In this document: piece by piece, positions 5,448 to 8,248 of the stretch | Position numbering within the stretch: position 1 is the stretch's first letter | How the letters are laid out: every line of letters begins with the position of its first letter | From: Bacillota bacterium | Lineage (GTDB): Bacteria; Bacillota; Clostridia; Acetivibrionales; DTU013 | DNA length: 8,248 bases | Reading direction: 5' to 3' | NCBI GenBank assembly: GCA_023411715.1 | Contig: JAEYOM010000007.1 | Coordinates: 1-8,248, forward strand | Translations under genes and position numbers: made by a program | Notes under the pieces: generated by a model | What the model saw: the letters and a program-made list of their open reading frames with translations, nothing else | Database searches by the model: none | What the model was told of the DNA's origin: nothing

Positions 5448-6185
5448 ATGAACAGTCTGAGACTCGCCAAATACTGGAGCAAGCCGATCTCGGTTGATAT
5501 GAGGTCAATAAAGTCAAATATTAATACTTCCGGATCAAAAATCAAAAGGATCATTGTTGCGGCGATGCTTTCGGCTGTTGCAGCGATCCTGCAATCCGCC
5601 GGCGCGCTCGGAGGCCCCGGATTTGTAATAAGCGCGCTGGTAACGCTGCCTGTTGCCATGGCGGCGTTACTTTCCGTTTATTCAGGCTTTATGGCATATG
5701 CCGTGACACTGTGCCTGCTATTGATACTACAGCCCTCCGAATTGATCATATTTCCTTTTACAACAGGATTATTAGGTCTTGGGATCGGATTCGCATTTCT
5801 GATCTTTAAAAAAAGAGCTGCTGTCACAGCATTTTCGGCATTCTCACTGACTATGGGCATATCGGTACTTCTTTATATTTTCAAATTTCCCGTATTGGGA
5901 CCTTCCGTCTCTAAAGAGTTCAATATAGTGACGGTTGCGGTGATATATGCTTTCTCATTTCTATACAGCTGGTTATGGGTGGAAATCAGCATGATCAGTT
6001 TGAGTTTTCTGAACAGGGCTGTCCCGGGCGATCATCACTATGCTGGCAACAAACCAGGAATTCCGGGCAATCCACCGGAGGAACCTGACGAGGGAAAAGA
6101 ACCCCCGGACCAAGATGGAATCGATCATAGCCCCGTGTGGGAAGTTGATCCGGGTGATTTTTGCGATACTCACCAAAGGAAATGA
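5448..6185 (+). CDS. Multi-pass membrane protein; C-terminal end altered by an IS remnant
   Basis: The strong ribosome site GGGGAGGT seven bases before ATG 5448 fixes the start. A 30-residue basic N-terminus (KSNINTSGSKIKR) is followed by about six membrane segments, near residues 33-51, 57-78, 79-95, 98-120, 124-147 and 158-187. The PSELIIFPFTTGLLGLGIG stretch (96-114) and YSWLWVEISM near 173 are the most distinctive parts. It resembles small integral membrane proteins of Firmicutes similar to ECF-transporter S components or DUF2232-type proteins; no substrate can be assigned. A possible -10, TATAAT, lies at 5418-5423, with a palindrome GGCTGCAGCC at 5399-5408. After about residue 190 the sequence abruptly becomes Pro/Glu/Asp-rich and non-membrane. 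Another frame of the same DNA there encodes an IS110 transposase tail, so the last ~56 residues are probably not original. The real protein would be ~190 aa. Confidence 0.7.
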   Translation: MNSLRLAKYWSKPISVDMRSIKSNINTSGSKIKRIIVAAMLSAVAAILQSAGALGGPGFVISALVTLPVAMAALLSVYSGFMAYAVTLCLLLILQPSELIIFPFTTGLLGLGIGFAFLIFKKRAAVTAFSAFSLTMGISVLLYIFKFPVLGPSVSKEFNIVTVAVIYAFSFLYSWLWVEISMISLSFLNRAVPGDHHYAGNKPGIPGNPPEEPDEGKEPPDQDGIDHSPVWEVDPGDFCDTHQRK

Positions 6186-6222
6186 TTATAACGCAAAGGG
6201 CAAATGGACTTTTTCAAGTTGA
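6013..6222 (+). mobile_element. IS110-family transposase, C-terminal remnant
   Basis: A frame open from 6013 to TGA 6222 reads LSRAIITMLATNQEFRAIHRRN, then REKNPRTKMESIIAPCGKLIRV, then FAILTKGNDYNAK. This is the pattern at the C-terminal end of many IS110-family transposases of Clostridia (NPLKKMQSIIA-x-C-x-KLIRV-x-x-AILTKGxDYD). The catalytic DEDD part and the 5' end are missing. No own start with a ribosome site is seen; the ATG at 6040 is internal. IS110 elements have no long inverted ends, so borders cannot be drawn; the left border is near 6013-6018, where the membrane protein loses its character. Family recognition is from memory of conserved motifs. Confidence 0.65.
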
Positions 6223-6234
6223 GTCGAAAAAGTC
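6207..6234. repeat. 9-bp perfect inverted repeat
   Basis: GACTTTTTC (6207-6215) and GAAAAAGTC (6226-6234) flank a 10-base loop at the end of the transposase remnant. No T-run follows in either direction (A-run on +), so it does not look like a standard terminator. It may be a relic of the inserted DNA. Confidence 0.5.
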
Positions 6235-6293
6235 AAAAAAACTCTATTGTCCAGTCGAAATACTCTCCTTTTTTCCTATACCATTAAATAATA

Positions 6294-6866
6294 CTACTTC
6301 TCATCTGGCTTAAAGCCCTTGCCTATTGAAAACGCAGGTGCAATCTCATCCCCCATCTTCCAATAGCTATTCTGCAAGGAGTAGACAAGCGGGTCTACTT
6401 TCTTCATATCAGGAAATCCATTTGTCAGACATTGCTCATTTGCATAGGCTCCCACCACTTCACCCATGTAGACTTCCATATCATGAATTATAACTGTCTG
6501 AATGACCTTACACTCAAGGTTTATTGGACATTCCTCTATCATGGGTACATTCTTGAGTTTCCCATAAAATGACCGAAACACATTAGACTTGTCTACTTTC
6601 TTTCCAGAAACAATACCACAGTAGTCGGTAATCTTAGCCATATCAGATGATGGGAAGTTTACGCTGAAACTACCACACTCTCTTATACCAGTATTGGTAT
6701 AGTGGGTAACATTTGAGGATACATAGATTACAGCAGGATTACTAACCTTGATGATGCCACAGTTCCCTACGACATTATAATTTGGTTTACCGTTAACATT
6801 TGCTCCCAGTAGCACAGTTGGTATTGGGTAAATGAATGGCAATAATCTGAGTTCAACCTTGCTCAT
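6294..6866 (-). CDS. Flavin reductase-like (flavoredoxin-type) protein (190 aa)
   Basis: A cytoplasmic FMN-binding protein of the flavin reductase-like fold. N-terminal LLPFIYPIPTVLLGANVNGKPN is followed by NCGIIKVSNPAVIYVSS. HYTNTGIRECGSFSVNFP (55-72) and DYCGIVSGKKVDK further on are typical of the flavoredoxin branch. Members transfer electrons via FMN from NAD(P)H or partner proteins; the partner here is unknown. ATG 6866 has AAAGGA and GAGAG upstream and gives the usual family N-terminus (MSKVELR). ATG 6896 adds 10 residues without a ribosome site. It lies alone between an IS110 remnant and a broken recombinase, with no co-directed partner, so it may have come with the insertion zone. It looks intact. 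Confidence 0.85.
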   Translation of the reverse strand: MSKVELRLLPFIYPIPTVLLGANVNGKPNYNVVGNCGIIKVSNPAVIYVSSNVTHYTNTGIRECGSFSVNFPSSDMAKITDYCGIVSGKKVDKSNVFRSFYGKLKNVPMIEECPINLECKVIQTVIIHDMEVYMGEVVGAYANEQCLTNGFPDMKKVDPLVYSLQNSYWKMGDEIAPAFSIGKGFKPDEK

Positions 6867-7043
6867 TACTCTCAATCCTTTCGTATACATAATCATCAGC
6901 GGTGTTTTAACTCTGCATCAGCAAATTATAAGTAACACATCCACTGACGAATTAAATAACGTAATCGCCGCAGTTTCTTAACCATATAATACCACAGGTT
7001 AGTACATAATACATAACCTACATTCGTCCCTTGTCTATCTTGA

Positions 7044-7379
7044 TTACAATTTTGTCCCGTTACGGCGAATCCATTGGGTGTGCCAGATATACAGCGTACT
7101 CTCTGCAAGGTCAACACCAGCCACCTTTACATTGGATAGTGATTCTGCCCTTACCCTTGTAGCCAGCAGGAAGTCCACAATAACGCAGTTCCTGTACTCA
7201 GCAAACGAGCATTCCTTAAAATCCGGCTTCCGCAGCAGCAGTCTCAACTCCTCCGCCGAGTATGCAGGCTTGATGGTCTCGCCCTTCTTAATCAGCGCAA
7301 TCTTGAAGCTCTTGCAGTATCCCTACCTTCGTAGTACATGTGATGTTTCCTTTATTTGTTCATATTCCGCCTCCGAAAT
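7044..7379 (-). pseudogene. Tyrosine recombinase (integrase) remnant
   Basis: One - strand frame, open from 7379, reads SEAEYEQIKETSHVLRR, a TAG at 7325-7323, then GYCKSFKIALIKKGETIK, a Ser-Ala-Glu-Glu-Leu helix, and FKECSFAEYRNCVIVDFLLATRV with RAESLSNVKV and VDLAESTLYIWHT. It ends at a TAA at 7046-7044. This is the start of the catalytic domain of a phage or transposon integrase. The VRAE arginine matches the first catalytic Arg, though the usual Gly two residues before it is Arg here. The HxxR box and the catalytic Tyr are absent, there is no true start, and an in-frame stop interrupts it. It cannot be active. The 3' flank (6930-7043) holds no further recognisable part. It lies 94 bases from the 3' end of tRNA-Lys, a usual place for integrase-bearing elements. 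Confidence 0.75.
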
Positions 7380-7393
7380 TTACTCATGAGCGA

Positions 7394-7426
7394 AAATCAA
7401 GGTGCCTATTTGAAATCAAGGTGCCT
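7394..7426. repeat. Two 14-bp direct repeats beside tRNA-Lys
   Basis: AAATCAAGGTGCCT occurs at 7394-7407 and 7413-7426 (period 19). Its core AATCAAGGTG also occurs inverted within the tRNA-Lys gene (7503-7512, anticodon arm). The GCCTGGCCCAGGGC that follows is an imperfect palindrome. Confidence 0.8.
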
Positions 7427-7439
7427 GGCCCAGGGCAAC

Positions 7440-7470
7440 AAAAAACCCCGTAACCTTTAAGATTACAGGG
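7440..7470 (-). terminator. Terminator of the tRNA-Gln/tRNA-Lys transcript
   Basis: On the - strand CCCTGTAA (7470-7463) pairs with TTACGGGG (7453-7446), 8 bp with one G-U, followed by six T. It starts two bases after the CCA end of tRNA-Lys. Confidence 0.88.
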
Positions 7471-7472
7471 TT

Positions 7473-7548
7473 TGGTGAGCCATCGGAGATTCGAACTCCG
7501 GACACCTTGATTAAAAGTCAAGTGCTCTGCCAACTGAGCTAATGGCCC
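7473..7548 (-). tRNA. tRNA-Lys (anticodon TTT)
   Basis: A 76-nt cloverleaf including encoded CCA. Acceptor GGGCCAT pairs with ATGGCTC; discriminator A; D arm AGCTCAGTTGGCAGAGC; anticodon stem CTTGA/TCAAG with loop CTTTTAA; T arm CCGGAGTTCGAATCTCCG. It lies six bases after tRNA-Gln in the same transcript. Confidence 0.97.
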
Positions 7549-7554
7549 ATAAAG

Positions 7555-7631
7555 TGGCTGGGATGGCTGGACTCGAACCAGCGAGATGCAGGAGTCAAAG
7601 TCCTGTGCCTTACCGGCTTGGCTACATCCCA
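7555..7631 (-). tRNA. tRNA-Gln (anticodon TTG)
   Basis: A 77-nt cloverleaf including CCA. Acceptor TGGGATG pairs with CATCCCA; discriminator G; anticodon stem CAGGA/TCCTG with loop CTTTGAC; T arm GCTGGTTCGAGTCCAGC. First gene of the pair behind the promoter at 7652-7680. Confidence 0.97.
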
Positions 7632-7651
7632 ATAAATTAAGCGCAAAGTCA

Positions 7652-7680
7652 ATTATAAAGGCCATCCTGCAATTTGTCAA
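7652..7680 (-). promoter_or_regulatory. Consensus sigma-A promoter of the tRNA-Gln/Lys pair
   Basis: TTGACA (7680-7675), exactly 17 bases, then TATAAT (7657-7652): both hexamers are perfect. The start would lie near 7645, about 14 bases before the mature tRNA. Confidence 0.92.
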
Positions 7681-7719
7681 GCTGAAATAAAGGCCATGAT
7701 CGCGTCAATGAAATAAACC

Positions 7720-7869
7720 TCAAATGAAATAAAGACCCTCAGCTGCGTAAAAAGCATGTACATGAATTGTAAAAATCGTACAAGTCAAAAAAATGCAGTC
7801 TCCGTACAAGGCATCAAAGGCCTCTTCATCGCCCTTCTGGCAGCGTTTTATCAATTCGAGATCCATCAT
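7720..7869 (-). pseudogene. ECF sigma factor, N-terminal remnant
   Basis: After a good ribosome site (AGGAGGG, 7882-7876), ATGATG starts a frame reading MMDLELIKRCQKGDEEAF, then DALYG. This is the standard first helix of region 2 of ECF sigma-70 factors, which guide RNA polymerase to stress or envelope promoters. The match ends after about residue 22 (near 7801). The frame goes on for 26 unrelated residues to TGA 7720, and no later sigma region is found before tRNA-Gln. So the gene was cut by a deletion or insertion. The leader still looks functional and might make a 49-aa peptide. It lies between the tRNA-His and tRNA-Gln transcripts. The rest of this gap (7632-7719) holds the tRNA promoter and short ATAAAGGCCAT / TGAAATAAA repeats. 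Confidence 0.6.
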
Positions 7870-7927
7870 TGTCAGCCCTCCTGTTTGGTGCACCATATAT
7901 TAAGTGTCCTGCAGGGAAAAAAAGGAG

Positions 7928-7963
7928 AAAATAAAAACGGAAGGTCGCTATAACCTTCCGTTT
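7928..7963 (-). terminator. Terminator of tRNA-His
   Basis: On the - strand AAACGGAAGGT (7963-7953) pairs with ACCTTCCGTTT (7945-7935), 11 bp, with a 7-base loop, followed by TTTTTATTTT. It begins three bases after the CCA of tRNA-His. Confidence 0.9.
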
Positions 7964-7966
7964 CAC

Positions 7967-8044
7967 TGGGGTGAGTTATGGGAATCGAACCCATGACCTC
8001 CAGGGCCACAACCTGGCACTCTAACCAACTGAGCTAAACCCACC
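7967..8044 (-). tRNA. tRNA-His (anticodon GTG) with encoded G-1
   Basis: A 78-nt cloverleaf with CCA. The acceptor stem has eight pairs: the extra G-1 (8044) faces C73 (7970), the identity element of histidine tRNAs, and positions 1-7 pair fully with 66-72, with one G-U. Anticodon stem CCAGG/CCTGG with loop TTGTGGC; T arm ATGGGTTCGATTCCCAT. It is transcribed alone from the promoter at 8076-8104. Confidence 0.97.
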
Positions 8045-8075
8045 GCAAATATGGTGTCTTTCGGAGACATATGCT

Positions 8076-8104
8076 ATTTTAAGGTACGGAGCAGGTTTTG
8101 TCAA
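8076..8104 (-). promoter_or_regulatory. Sigma-A promoter of tRNA-His
   Basis: TTGACA (8104-8099), exactly 17 bases, then TAAAAT (8081-8076). The leader to 8044 includes a small hairpin (TGTCT/AGACA, 8054-8069). Confidence 0.88.
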
Positions 8105-8154
8105 GTGAAAAATACTCCAGCCACGGCGAAATCACGAGCCCAGTTTCTTCCTAC

Positions 8155-8205
8155 TCTCTCACTTGAGAGATTTTTAAAATGTCCTTTCGGACATGTTCAT
8201 TTTTT
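8155..8205. terminator. Double hairpin, probable terminator region
   Basis: TCTCTC (8155-8160) pairs with GAGAGA (8165-8170), followed by TTTTT. Then ATGTCC (8179-8184) pairs with GGACAT (8189-8194), followed by GTTCATTTTTT. On the - strand the second hairpin has a GAAA loop and a TTTT after it, so it may also end a transcript coming from beyond the right edge. The bases around it (8105-8248) show no gene. Confidence 0.5.
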
Positions 8206-8248
8206 ATCAACCATATTAGCTGCTCGCCTGAAACAAGCCGCCGACCTA

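Noticed and set aside
6207..6234. The 9-bp inverted repeat as terminator of the flavin reductase or membrane gene
   Set aside because: The stem is followed by A on the + strand and has T-rich sequence only before it on the - strand, so the needed U-tract is missing.
6926..7117. 63-aa - strand open frame following the integrase remnant
   Set aside because: It overlaps the remnant in another frame and shows neither HxxR nor a catalytic Tyr context; not a real continuation.
7384..7680. 98-aa - strand open frame over the tRNA pair
   Set aside because: It is a translation of tRNA-Gln, tRNA-Lys and their terminator.
7655..7737. Repeats ATAAAGGCCAT and TGAAATAAA as a CRISPR-like or iteron array
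   Set aside because: Copies are short, imperfect and unevenly spaced (26 and 16 bases); no spacers of regular length and no associated genes.

Overview
The window looks like a chromosomal segment of a spore-forming Firmicute, most likely a clostridium-like member of the class Clostridia. The evidence is a CD3324-type HTH protein, a LysM wall protein with a C-terminal domain I associate with Firmicutes, strong AGGAGG-type ribosome sites, textbook TTGACA/TATAAT promoters, and tRNA genes that encode CCA. The class is an inference; the species cannot be read from this sequence.

Left part (1-2232). A 5'-truncated LysM protein runs on the + strand into a clear terminator. After it, nearly everything to 5307 lies on the - strand: a cysteine-cluster protein (YkgJ-like), a tiny zinc-ribbon protein and a CD3324-family DNA-binding protein. 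Between the last of these and the next gene lies a ~400-base stretch without a protein gene. It holds the most notable object here, a 251-nt - strand RNA (2232 to 1982). It is closed by a 10-bp terminal helix, has several nested helices and a possible pseudoknot, and is followed by a strong intrinsic terminator. In size and complexity it resembles the large structured RNAs of Firmicutes such as the raiA class, but I could not confirm the class.

Middle part (2383-6234). A close-packed - strand cluster (GNAT acetyltransferase, an unrecognised 197-aa protein, GNAT acetyltransferase) is followed upstream by a Dph6-type ATP pyrophosphatase and a NUDIX hydrolase with its own sigma-A promoter. This is ordinary small-molecule modification and housekeeping content. 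Divergent from the NUDIX gene is a + strand membrane protein. Its last ~56 residues appear to be read out of frame through the 3' end of an IS110-type transposase.

Right part (6294-8248). This is an eroded insertion zone next to tRNA genes. It holds a flavin-reductase-like gene, a tyrosine recombinase remnant with stops, and short repeats. Then come - strand tRNA-Lys(TTT), tRNA-Gln(TTG) and tRNA-His(GTG), with consensus promoters and terminators. Between tRNA-Gln and tRNA-His lies the first ~22 codons of an ECF sigma factor with a good ribosome site and nothing after it. I see no CRISPR array, no defence system and no complete mobile element.
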